Shown: positions 23,106 to 30,653 of the stretch, one piece after another | Position numbering within the stretch: the stretch's first letter is position 1 | Layout: every line of letters begins with the position of its first letter | Assembly (NCBI GenBank): GCA_965656535.1 | Contig: CBFHKX010000009.1 | Location: 1 to 64,000, forward strand | From: Lishizhenia sp965656535 | GTDB lineage: Bacteria; Bacteroidota; Bacteroidia; Flavobacteriales_D; Crocinitomicaceae | Reading direction: 5' to 3' | DNA: 64,000 nucleotides | Position numbers and translations under genes: made by a program | The notes under the pieces: generated by a model | Database searches by the model: none | What the model was told of the DNA's origin: nothing | What the model saw: the letters and a program-made list of their open reading frames with translations, nothing else

Positions 23106-25104
23106 ATAATGGAATTCTAAAATAAGATTTAGACAAGTCAATCGCGTTTTCAACTTCATTAGCTTCTGAATACTTTAGTGTACGCGTTAATATATTGGGT
23201 ACATCCTTTTTAAAGACATATTCTTCTGTGGGTAAAAAATAATTTATGTTATTCACCCAAATATCATAGCCTAAATGATGCGAATCCCATTTTACAGAGA
23301 TGGTATGTTTCGCATTTTTTATAATTCCATTGTTTTCTTTTAGGTTAATATACTCTACTTCTCCACCAAAATACTTTGAATAACTGTCTACGAGGTATTC
23401 CGTACCATCAAAATTGGTTTTATTTAAGAGGTCATAAAAGCAATAATTAACTCCAGATTGATTCAAAAGGATAACAGGAGAATTGTGATTAAGAATGGCA
23501 AAGTGACTCTCATTTTGTTTATTTAGTCGGATGAGGTTGATACTTGTTAGAATTATCAATAGAACTGAAGAAGATAAATAGAATAAGCCCGTTTTTCTTG
23601 TTTTGACAGCTAAATGAAGAAGCAATAATGCGCCATAAGTAATGGCTACTTCATACCATGTTAATACAAACCCTTTCGCCAATGCTCCTGGTAAACTATA
23701 AATAAATTCAATAAACTTTATGAGTAACCAGAAAGATGAAAATAAAATAAACCCTAAAAAAGTATTAATAAATGGAAGAAAACTGAGAGATAAATAAGCT
23801 ACACCTGCTGCCATGCAAAGGAAGGCAAGTATAATTAACCCAAGATTAGTTAAGATAAAATAATTAGGAAATTGATGGAAATAGTAAAGCGTTAAAGGAA
23901 TTGTTCCAATTTGAGCTGCGAAGCAAACAGATAATCCTTCCCAGAGTTTTCGAACATACCGATTACTTGATTTCAAAAGTTTAGCAATTGGTAAGTAAAA
24001 AAGAGAAATGCTAAACATGGCAGAGTATGACAACTGAAATCCAATGTCAAACAAATAGCGCGGATTTACAAATAGCATTACAAAAGCTGAAAATGCAATT
24101 ATGTTTAAACCAATCATGGATTTGCCTTTAAATTGTCCAATAGCTAACAAGGTAAACATAAGAGTCGCTCTTATAACGGAAGGGGATAAGCCAGTTAAAA
24201 AAGCGTAAGACCAAAGCGCAATTATGGCAAATAGTAGGTAGAGTTTTTTCTTCCTTAAAAATGGAATTTGCTTAAAGAAAAGCTCTAAAATCAACAGTAA
24301 AATACCAACGTGTAAACCAGAAACGGCCAAAACATGCATCGCTCCAGCTGTATTAAATTCATTTCTGGTGTCTCTATCTAAGAGCGCCTTATCTCCCAGA
24401 ATTAAGGCAGATGCAATAGCATGTGTTTTTTTATCACATACTTTCTGTAACTGCTTATTTAAAAGAACTCGAAAATCTTCAAAATTGGATAATAGGCTAA
24501 ACGGTTTTTCAATGATTTCAAAATCTTTTGTTTGCGCAAACATTAATAGCGTTACCCCTTTATTTTCCCAAAACCATTTTGCGTCAAATTCTCCAGGATT
24601 ATTATAATTTGAGACTTGTTCTACTTGTGTGTTAAAAAGAACTTTGTTGCCTATTTTTAAGTTTTTGAGAGAGTCGTTTTGATAATACAAGAGTGCTTTT
24701 TCATCTACTCTTACACGTTTGGTAGGTGTAAATTCTGTTTCTAAACGAATGAGTGCTCTAGAAAATTTTTTATTTGTTTTGTTTACTTCTAAAACTTCAG
24801 CTTTGAGTGTCCGAATTTCCTCGCTAGCAGGATTGCTCAACTTATAAGGTAGATGTTCGCGAAGTGTTAAACTGTAATTGAATCCAGCAAAAGTGATAAG
24901 TAATCCGGCTATACAAATGGATAATACCTTTTTGCGCCAAAAGTTTATACCTGATATGAATTGGTGAACCAGAATACTGCCTATGAAAAATACAGCACAG
25001 AAAGCAAGCCAAGTGTTCGGCGCAAATAGTAAGTGTCTCGCCATTACATAGCCAGTGCATGTTAACAGTAAGACAAGTATCGTTTTAGAGATATGGAGTA
25101 GCAT
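23104..25104 (-). CDS. comEC: ComEC/Rec2-family DNA-uptake membrane protein (no beta-lactamase domain)
   Basis: A 666-residue polytopic membrane protein. N-terminal helices and a DUF4131/OB-like extracytoplasmic region (about 90-200) precede the competence domain with the hallmark HVLAVSGLHVGILLLILEL near residue 263 and SPSVIRATLMFTLLAIG near 325. ComEC forms the inner-membrane channel for transforming DNA. The last 150 residues lack the HxHxDH metal motif, so the C-terminal metallo-beta-lactamase domain of the Bacillus protein is missing, as in other Bacteroidota. The stop overlaps the mscL terminator; the gene is divergent from the lipoprotein gene at 25.2 kb. Confidence 0.9.
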   Translation of the reverse strand: MLLHISKTILVLLLTCTGYVMARHLLFAPNTWLAFCAVFFIGSILVHQFISGINFWRKKVLSICIAGLLITFAGFNYSLTLREHLPYKLSNPASEEIRTLKAEVLEVNKTNKKFSRALIRLETEFTPTKRVRVDEKALLYYQNDSLKNLKIGNKVLFNTQVEQVSNYNNPGEFDAKWFWENKGVTLLMFAQTKDFEIIEKPFSLLSNFEDFRVLLNKQLQKVCDKKTHAIASALILGDKALLDRDTRNEFNTAGAMHVLAVSGLHVGILLLILELFFKQIPFLRKKKLYLLFAIIALWSYAFLTGLSPSVIRATLMFTLLAIGQFKGKSMIGLNIIAFSAFVMLFVNPRYLFDIGFQLSYSAMFSISLFYLPIAKLLKSSNRYVRKLWEGLSVCFAAQIGTIPLTLYYFHQFPNYFILTNLGLIILAFLCMAAGVAYLSLSFLPFINTFLGFILFSSFWLLIKFIEFIYSLPGALAKGFVLTWYEVAITYGALLLLHLAVKTRKTGLFYLSSSVLLIILTSINLIRLNKQNESHFAILNHNSPVILLNQSGVNYCFYDLLNKTNFDGTEYLVDSYSKYFGGEVEYINLKENNGIIKNAKHTISVKWDSHHLGYDIWVNNINYFLPTEEYVFKKDVPNILTRTLKYSEANEVENAIDLSKSYFRIPL

Positions 25105-25216
25105 CGAGGTTGTCTATAGTTCTTTTCTAAATTAACCTTTTTTTATAAAGAAGCTTAAAATCAATTCTTTTATTTGTGTTCAAACTTCTTTATATTTACT
25201 TCAAATAACGAATCGT

Positions 25217-26053
25217 ATGAAAAATCTACTACTGCGAAGCACTGCCTGTTTGAGTGTTTTATTAATTTTTAGCACTTGCAAAGATGAAACCTCTAAAGAA
25301 CCAGCGTCAAAACAAAAAGTAGTAGACACGCTTTTAGAAGAGAATAGCTTTGATTCTGATGCCTATGATTTTATTATTCCAAGTCCATTAGCCCTTTACA
25401 AGTCTTTCAATTCAATTGCTGCAAGTGGTAATCTTCAATTGTTAAACCATACAGATAGCTTAGACAAGTATACCAATAAATCGATACAACTTTTAAATTT
25501 TGGTATTTACTCTACAGATTTAGCGCATTGCGTTATAAATCGTCAGCAACAAAAGGTTGCAGACTACTTATTAGCGATTGAAGAACTTGCAGATAGAATT
25601 GGTATAGGATCTATCTTTGATAACTCAGAAATACGAGAAAAGTTAGAGACTAACTTAGGAGATAAAGAGAAATTAGAAGATTTACTGTTTGAAATTCATG
25701 ATAAATCTCAAGAATATCTAGAGGATAATGAATTACGCTTTATGGCTTCTGTTCAATTTTGCGGAGCTTGGATAGAGGGAGTTTATTTAGGACTTGCTTT
25801 CAATGATAGTAGTACAAATATTGCATGGTTAAGTGAGGTGCTAAATAGTCAGATGACTTTACTTGATAATTGTATGTTAGTGTTGGCCGATTATCCAAAC
25901 GATGACGAGCATATTACACGCCTTAATAGAGAGTTATTAGAATTGCAAAAATTGCATGCTCAATTCACTACTATAGCTAGTGAAACACTTACTACAACAC
26001 AGGTAAATCAAATTAAGAAAAAGATAAGCGCAATACGCAACTCCATAATTTAA
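25217..26053 (+). CDS. hypothetical lipoprotein, 278 residues
   Basis: Not a family I can name. An N-terminal signal peptide ends in a lipobox-like IFSTCKDE (Cys near residue 21), indicating a lipid-anchored envelope protein. The mature part is mostly alpha-helical and acidic (for example EEKLE/NLGDKEKLEDLLFEIHD around 155), with VQFCGAWIEGVYLGLAFN near 195 as the most distinctive segment. A 20-base gap separates it from the next secreted-protein gene, so they are probably one transcript. Confidence 0.6.
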   Translation: MKNLLLRSTACLSVLLIFSTCKDETSKEPASKQKVVDTLLEENSFDSDAYDFIIPSPLALYKSFNSIAASGNLQLLNHTDSLDKYTNKSIQLLNFGIYSTDLAHCVINRQQQKVADYLLAIEELADRIGIGSIFDNSEIREKLETNLGDKEKLEDLLFEIHDKSQEYLEDNELRFMASVQFCGAWIEGVYLGLAFNDSSTNIAWLSEVLNSQMTLLDNCMLVLADYPNDDEHITRLNRELLELQKLHAQFTTIASETLTTTQVNQIKKKISAIRNSII

Positions 26054-26072
26054 TCGCACATAACCAATTTTT

Positions 26073-26564
26073 ATGAAAATATTATTTACACTTTTTATGG
26101 TTGCCTTTGGTTTATTTTCCAACGCTCAGCAAACCGATATTACAGAGTTGAAAAACCAATTAAAAGCATATAAAACGGAGGCAAAAGAGCTGTTGGGTGA
26201 AAAAACGTACGACGGTTCAAAAACAACTTATTTCACAAGTGGAAAAAAAATAGTCAAAAAGGAAGTAGAAGTAGTGCTCTTTCTTAGAGATAATTACACA
26301 CTTGTTTTAAATGGTAAAGGAGCGCCAACAGAAACTATGGTTCGTTTTTATGACAAGCCTGCGCAAGATTTAAACCGTATTTTAATAAAAGAAATTACAA
26401 ATATTCAGGGTAGAACTGCCGTTCAAGAGTCAAAGGAACTCCGCGAGATTTACACCACAAAAGTACAAGGTGCTCAAAAATTAGATGCCATTTTTGTTGA
26501 ATACCGTGCTAAAAAATCCGTTGAAGAGAAAAGAGGAGGAATGGTTTTAGTACTTGGGTACTAA
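26073..26564 (+). CDS. hypothetical secreted protein, 163 residues
   Basis: The first 18 residues (MKILFTLFMVAFGLFSNAQ) are a typical signal peptide. The mature protein is Lys/Glu-rich with beta strands and no Cys; no named domain is recognised. It follows the hypothetical lipoprotein by 20 bases. A perfect inverted repeat just after its stop leads into the thrS promoter. Confidence 0.6.
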   Translation: MKILFTLFMVAFGLFSNAQQTDITELKNQLKAYKTEAKELLGEKTYDGSKTTYFTSGKKIVKKEVEVVLFLRDNYTLVLNGKGAPTETMVRFYDKPAQDLNRILIKEITNIQGRTAVQESKELREIYTTKVQGAQKLDAIFVEYRAKKSVEEKRGGMVLVLGY

Positions 26565-26587
26565 ATTTCTTTTCAATCAAAAGAAAT
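26565..26587. repeat. 9-bp inverted repeat upstream of thrS
   Basis: ATTTCTTTT and AAAAGAAAT flank a 5-base CAATC spacer, directly before the thrS -7 element. There is no T-tail, so a terminator is unlikely; it lies where a -33 element or operator would be. Confidence 0.5.
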
Positions 26588-26592
26588 AAGGC

Positions 26593-26600
26593 TACCTTTG
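26593..26600 (+). promoter_or_regulatory. -7 promoter element of thrS operon
   Basis: TACCTTTG matches TAnnTTTG, 24 bases before the thrS ATG. The -33 region is occupied by the inverted repeat rather than a TTG. Confidence 0.5.
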
Positions 26601-26624
26601 CTTTCTCATTTTAGAAATTAGAAT

Positions 26625-28568
26625 ATGATAAAAGTTACTCTACCCGACGGAACGGTGAGAGAATACGAAAAAGGTACCACTGCATTAGATGTTGCTAAAA
26701 GTATTTCTGAAGGTTTAGCTAGAAACGTACTTGCTGCTCGTATAGATGACGAGATTGTAGATGCTTTTCTACCTTTAAATAAAGATGTAAATCTTTCTTT
26801 ATTAACCTGGAATGATGACGAAGGGAAATCTACCCTTTGGCACTCTTCTGCACATTTAATGGCAGAAGCCTTGGAGTTTTTCTATCCAGGTATTAAGCTT
26901 GCTATTGGTCCGCCAATTGCCAACGGTTTTTATTACGATATTGACTTTGAAGAGTATACCATTAAAGAAGAAGATCTGCCTAAGATTGAGGCTAAAATGA
27001 AAGAGTTAGCAAAGCAAAAGCTAACGTTTGAGAGAAAAGAAATTTCTAAAGAAGAAGCAATTGCTTACTTTAAGGAGAAGCAAGATCCATATAAATTAGA
27101 ATTATTAGAAGGCCTAGAAGACGGAAACATTACGTTTTACAGTCAAGGTAATTTTACAGATTTATGCAGAGGTCCACACATCCCAAACACAGGGTTTATA
27201 AAGGCAGTTAAGCTTACTTCTATAGCTGGTGCATACTGGAGAGGAGACGAAAATAATAAGCAATTAACACGTATTTACGGTATCACTTTTCCAAAAGCGA
27301 AGGAGTTAACAGAATACTTAGAGCGCTTAGAAGAAGCCAAAAAACGCGACCACAGAAAACTGGGTAAGGAATTAGATTTGTTTACTTTTTCACAACGAGT
27401 TGGACAAGGCTTACCGCTTTGGTTGCCAAAAGGTGCTGCGCTTAGAGAAAGACTTGAAAATTTCTTAAAAAAAGCACAGAAAAAAGGTGGATACGAACAA
27501 GTAATTACTCCGCATATCGGAAGTAAAGAACTTTACGTATGTTCAGGACATTATGCTAAATACGGTAAAGATTCTTTTCAGCCAATCAATACACCAGACG
27601 AAGACGAAGAATTTTTGCTAAAACCGATGAATTGTCCGCATCACTGTGAGATTTTTAAGGCAAGACCAAGATCATACAAGGATTTACCAATACGATTTGC
27701 AGAGTTTGGAACCGTTTATCGATACGAACAGTCTGGAGAACTACATGGTTTAACGCGCGTAAGAGGTTTTACGCAAGATGATGCGCATATTTTTTGTATG
27801 CAAGATCAAGTAAAGGAAGAATTCAAAAAGGTAATTGATTTAGTACTTTATATCTTCAAAACATTAAAGTTTGAGAATTTCAAAGCACAAATCTCACTGA
27901 GAGATCCAAAAACTCCAGAAAAATATATTGGAGAAGATGAAAATTGGGAACTTGCAGAACAAGCCATTATAGAAGCAGCAGCAGAAAAAGAGTTGCCAAC
28001 GGTCGTAGAATACGGAGAAGCAGCTTTTTATGGACCAAAATTAGATTTTATGGTTCAAGATGCTTTGGGTAGAGAATGGCAGTTGGGTACAATTCAAGTA
28101 GATTATAATTTGCCAGAACGTTTTGAACTTGAGTATACAGGTTCAGATAACCAAAAGCACAGACCGGTAATGATTCACCGTGCTCCTTTTGGCTCTATGG
28201 AGAGATTCGTAGCTGTTTTACTTGAACATTGCGCTGGAGATTTTCCACTTTGGTTAACTACAGAGCAGTTTGCAGTGTTACCTTTAAGTGAAAAATATAA
28301 CGAGTATGCAGAAAAAGTTTCTGGTTTACTAAATAATTACGATATTCGCGGATTCGTTGATGCTCGTAATGAGAAAGTTGGAAAGAAAATTAGAGAAGCC
28401 GAGCTATCTAAAATTCCTTTTATGCTTGTTGTAGGTGAGAAAGAAGCTGAAACTAACCAAGTTGCGGTGCGTCAAAGAGGACAAGGAGATCTTGGCTCAA
28501 TGGGTATTGATCAATTTGTAGAACTAGTGAATAAATTAACAGAAGAAGAATTAACAATCAACAAGTAA
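26625..28568 (+). CDS. thrS: threonine-tRNA ligase
   Basis: A 647-residue class II aminoacyl-tRNA synthetase of standard length. Order: TGS domain (1-60), editing domain with HSSAHLMAEAL near 70, the catalytic core with KPMNCPHHCEIFKARP near 335 (zinc and ATP site), motif 2 FGTVYRYEQSGELHG near 365, and motif 3 with VMIHRAPFGSMERF near 520, then the anticodon-binding domain. It attaches threonine to tRNA-Thr and proofreads serine. First gene of the thrS-infC-rpmI-rplT cluster conserved in many bacteria. Confidence 0.98.
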   Translation: MIKVTLPDGTVREYEKGTTALDVAKSISEGLARNVLAARIDDEIVDAFLPLNKDVNLSLLTWNDDEGKSTLWHSSAHLMAEALEFFYPGIKLAIGPPIANGFYYDIDFEEYTIKEEDLPKIEAKMKELAKQKLTFERKEISKEEAIAYFKEKQDPYKLELLEGLEDGNITFYSQGNFTDLCRGPHIPNTGFIKAVKLTSIAGAYWRGDENNKQLTRIYGITFPKAKELTEYLERLEEAKKRDHRKLGKELDLFTFSQRVGQGLPLWLPKGAALRERLENFLKKAQKKGGYEQVITPHIGSKELYVCSGHYAKYGKDSFQPINTPDEDEEFLLKPMNCPHHCEIFKARPRSYKDLPIRFAEFGTVYRYEQSGELHGLTRVRGFTQDDAHIFCMQDQVKEEFKKVIDLVLYIFKTLKFENFKAQISLRDPKTPEKYIGEDENWELAEQAIIEAAAEKELPTVVEYGEAAFYGPKLDFMVQDALGREWQLGTIQVDYNLPERFELEYTGSDNQKHRPVMIHRAPFGSMERFVAVLLEHCAGDFPLWLTTEQFAVLPLSEKYNEYAEKVSGLLNNYDIRGFVDARNEKVGKKIREAELSKIPFMLVVGEKEAETNQVAVRQRGQGDLGSMGIDQFVELVNKLTEEELTINK

Positions 28569-28596
28569 AAGTGGTAGTTAAGTATAAAAAGAGTAA

Positions 28597-29145
28597 ATGA
28601 GAAAAGGACCAAAAAGAAAATTTCAACCAAGAAGACAAGAAGATCCGCACAGAATTAATGAGCGTATCAGAGTGCCAAAAGTACGTTTAGTAGGAGAAGG
28701 TGAAGAGCCAAGAGTTCTTTCTACTTCAGAAGCAATTAAAATTGCTGAAGCTGAAGGACTAGATTTGGTAGAAATTTCTCCTAAGGCTGATCCGCCTGTT
28801 TGTAAAATTTTGGATTACAAAAAGTTCTTGTACAACCAAAAGAAAAAACAAAAAGAGTTAAAAGCAAAACAGTCTAAGGTTGTGATTAAAGAAATTCGTT
28901 TCGGACCCAATACTGATGATCATGACTTTAACTTTAAGCTTGCTCATGCTAAGAAATTTTTAGAGGAAGGAAGTAAGGTAAAAGCATATGTTTTCTTTAG
29001 AGGAAGAACAATTGTGTTTAAGGATAGAGGTGAAATCCTTTTACTTAAATTTGCTCAAGAACTTGCAGATTACGGTGTTTTAGAACAAATGCCGAAACTA
29101 GAAGGTAAGCGAATGACGATTATGCTTAACCCAAAGAAGAAATAA
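28597..29145 (+). CDS. infC: translation initiation factor IF-3
   Basis: A 182-residue two-domain factor: N domain with INERIRVPKVRLVGE and the linker-bounded LDLVEISPKADPPVCKILDYKKF (near 45-70), and C domain KEIRFGPNTDDHDFNFKLAHAKKFL. It prevents premature subunit joining and checks initiator tRNA. Start is a plain ATG here, unlike the AUU autoregulated start of E. coli. It lies 28 bases after thrS and 42 before rpmI. Confidence 0.98.
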   Translation: MRKGPKRKFQPRRQEDPHRINERIRVPKVRLVGEGEEPRVLSTSEAIKIAEAEGLDLVEISPKADPPVCKILDYKKFLYNQKKKQKELKAKQSKVVIKEIRFGPNTDDHDFNFKLAHAKKFLEEGSKVKAYVFFRGRTIVFKDRGEILLLKFAQELADYGVLEQMPKLEGKRMTIMLNPKKK

Positions 29146-29187
29146 GAACTTTATATAGAGAGAGGTAACTTTAAAAGAAAAGAGAAG

Positions 29188-29385
29188 ATGCCAAAAATGA
29201 AAACAAAATCTAGTGCTAAGAAGAGATTCAAAGTAACTGGAACTGGTAAACTTAAAAGAAAACACGCTTTCAAAAGCCATATTCTTACTAAGAAAACCAA
29301 AAAGCAAAAACGTAACTTGACGCATGCAGGATTAGTGGATAAAGCTGACGAAGCAAACATCAAGCAACAGTTAAACATGAAGTAA
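29188..29385 (+). CDS. rpmI: 50S ribosomal protein L35
   Basis: A 65-residue basic protein with the L35 pattern MPKMKTKSSAKKRFKVTGTGK and RKHAFKSHILTKKT. A component of the large ribosomal subunit, in the usual position between infC and rplT. Confidence 0.98.
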   Translation: MPKMKTKSSAKKRFKVTGTGKLKRKHAFKSHILTKKTKKQKRNLTHAGLVDKADEANIKQQLNMK

Positions 29386-29436
29386 TCTTATCTGAAAGGA
29401 TAGAAGAAGATTGCTGGTTAAATTTAAAAACCCGGT

Positions 29437-29473
29437 AGTGAGTAACTAAGCTTTCTGAAACAGCGAAGCACTT
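29437..29473 (+). promoter_or_regulatory. possible structured leader upstream of rplT
   Basis: The 110-base gap between rpmI and rplT is unusually long for this operon. Nested complementary pieces AGT/ACT (29437-29439 with 29470-29472), GCTT/AAGC (29450-29453 with 29466-29469) and CTG/CAG around an AAA loop could fold into a hairpin. In other bacteria L20 represses its own operon by binding a leader; whether this element does so is inference. Confidence 0.3.
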
Positions 29474-29495
29474 AATACCAAAAAAATTAATTATT

Positions 29496-29843
29496 ATGCC
29501 AAGAAGTGTAAATCACGTAGCATCAAGAGCAAAACGTAAAAACGTTATGAAACTTGCGAAAGGATACTACGGAAGAAGAAAAAACGTTTGGACAGTAGCC
29601 AAAAACGCTGTCGAAAAAGGATTACTTTACGCCTATGAAGGTCGTAAGCAAAAGAAAAGAAATTTCCGTTCATTATGGATTACGCGTATCAACGCGGGTG
29701 CTCGTATGCACGGAATGAGCTATTCTCAGTTTATGGGCTTAGTGAATAAATCAGAATTAGAGTTAAACCGTAAGGTACTCGCAGATTTAGCCATGAATCA
29801 CCCAGAAGCATTCAAAGCAGTGGTTGACGCTGTAAAGAAGTAA
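29496..29843 (+). CDS. rplT: 50S ribosomal protein L20
   Basis: A 115-residue protein with the L20 signature: MPRSVNHVASRAKRKNVMKL, AKGYYGRRKNVWTVAKNAV, RDW-like LWITRINAGARMHGMSYSQF and the C-terminal DLAMNHPEAFKAVVDAVKK. It binds 23S rRNA early in 50S assembly. Last gene of the operon, followed by a strong terminator. Confidence 0.98.
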   Translation: MPRSVNHVASRAKRKNVMKLAKGYYGRRKNVWTVAKNAVEKGLLYAYEGRKQKKRNFRSLWITRINAGARMHGMSYSQFMGLVNKSELELNRKVLADLAMNHPEAFKAVVDAVKK

Positions 29844-29872
29844 GAATTTAATTATACTCTCTCTTATAAATG

Positions 29873-29905
29873 AAAAAGTCTGACATATTTGTCAGACTTT
29901 TTTTT
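29873..29905 (+). terminator. rho-independent terminator after rplT
   Basis: A perfect 13-bp stem (AAAAAGTCTGACA / TGTCAGACTTTTT) with a TATT loop and a T8 run, 30 bases after the rplT stop. The A-rich left side could also serve the convergent gene. Confidence 0.9.
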
Positions 29906-29922
29906 ATGCTTACTTTTTATTG

Positions 29923-30441
29923 TTAAGTCTTTTTTAACTGAATAGACTCATTGGAACCTATACTCGTTTTTCGTTCTTTTTTTAAAATATTGAAGTCATT
30001 GTCTAAAGTTATCTTATACAATAGGTCAATACTTTTATTCGTATTTGTAATTGTTGTTATCGATAACATCGTTACGTAAGAGGTTACCTTTGGTTTGAAA
30101 TTCCTTAGCTCCATGGCTGCTTTCTCAATACGTTTTTTGTAATCAAGCATTTTTAAATCAAAATCGTGTTCTGAAAAAGCCAGCTTACCTTCTTTGTAAT
30201 CCCTTATTGTTTTAGATTTACTTTTTTCTAAACTTTCAATCCGTAAGAGCAACATTGTATACTCGTCTGTAAAGTTGGCTTTGTAGCTGCTAAATATTGG
30301 ATTGTTATAAGTTATAAAGACAGAGTCACACCACTCTAAAACTGTACCTTCTACTTTTTGTTGATCTTCTGTTTTACCCATGTTTTGAGCTAACATAAAA
30401 AATGGAAGAAAATAAAAAGAGAATTGGAGGAGTGCTTTCAT
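29923..30441 (-). CDS. hypothetical secreted protein, 172 residues
   Basis: Signal peptide at residues 1-18 (MKALLQFSFYFLPFFMLAQ). The mature part is mixed helix and strand: a Lys/Glu-rich predicted coiled coil (about 75-115) is followed by a beta-rich, Thr-rich end. I recognise no domain. It is monocistronic on the minus strand, between the rplT terminator and the divergent DUF5916 gene. Confidence 0.55.
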   Translation of the reverse strand: MKALLQFSFYFLPFFMLAQNMGKTEDQQKVEGTVLEWCDSVFITYNNPIFSSYKANFTDEYTMLLLRIESLEKSKSKTIRDYKEGKLAFSEHDFDLKMLDYKKRIEKAAMELRNFKPKVTSYVTMLSITTITNTNKSIDLLYKITLDNDFNILKKERKTSIGSNESIQLKKT

Positions 30442-30624
30442 ATTTTAAATATACAATTTGATTTTTAGAGAGCACCAAAAATTATACCGAAAGTGATCGA
30501 ATTGTTGTTTGTAATTACTGTTTCTCTTTTTTTATGTTAGGTAATGAAAGTGCACAAAATCTCTTAAAATGGTACAAAAGGCAGAAGTCATACATTAAAA
30601 AATTCTGTACAGAACTAAGTTTGT

Positions 30625-30632
30625 TAACTTTG
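30625..30632 (+). promoter_or_regulatory. -7 promoter element of the DUF5916 gene
   Basis: TAACTTTG matches TAnnTTTG, 21 bases before the ATG at 30654. No TTG is found at a suitable distance upstream. Confidence 0.5.
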
Positions 30633-30653
30633 TAAAAAAAAAGCTAAAAATTG

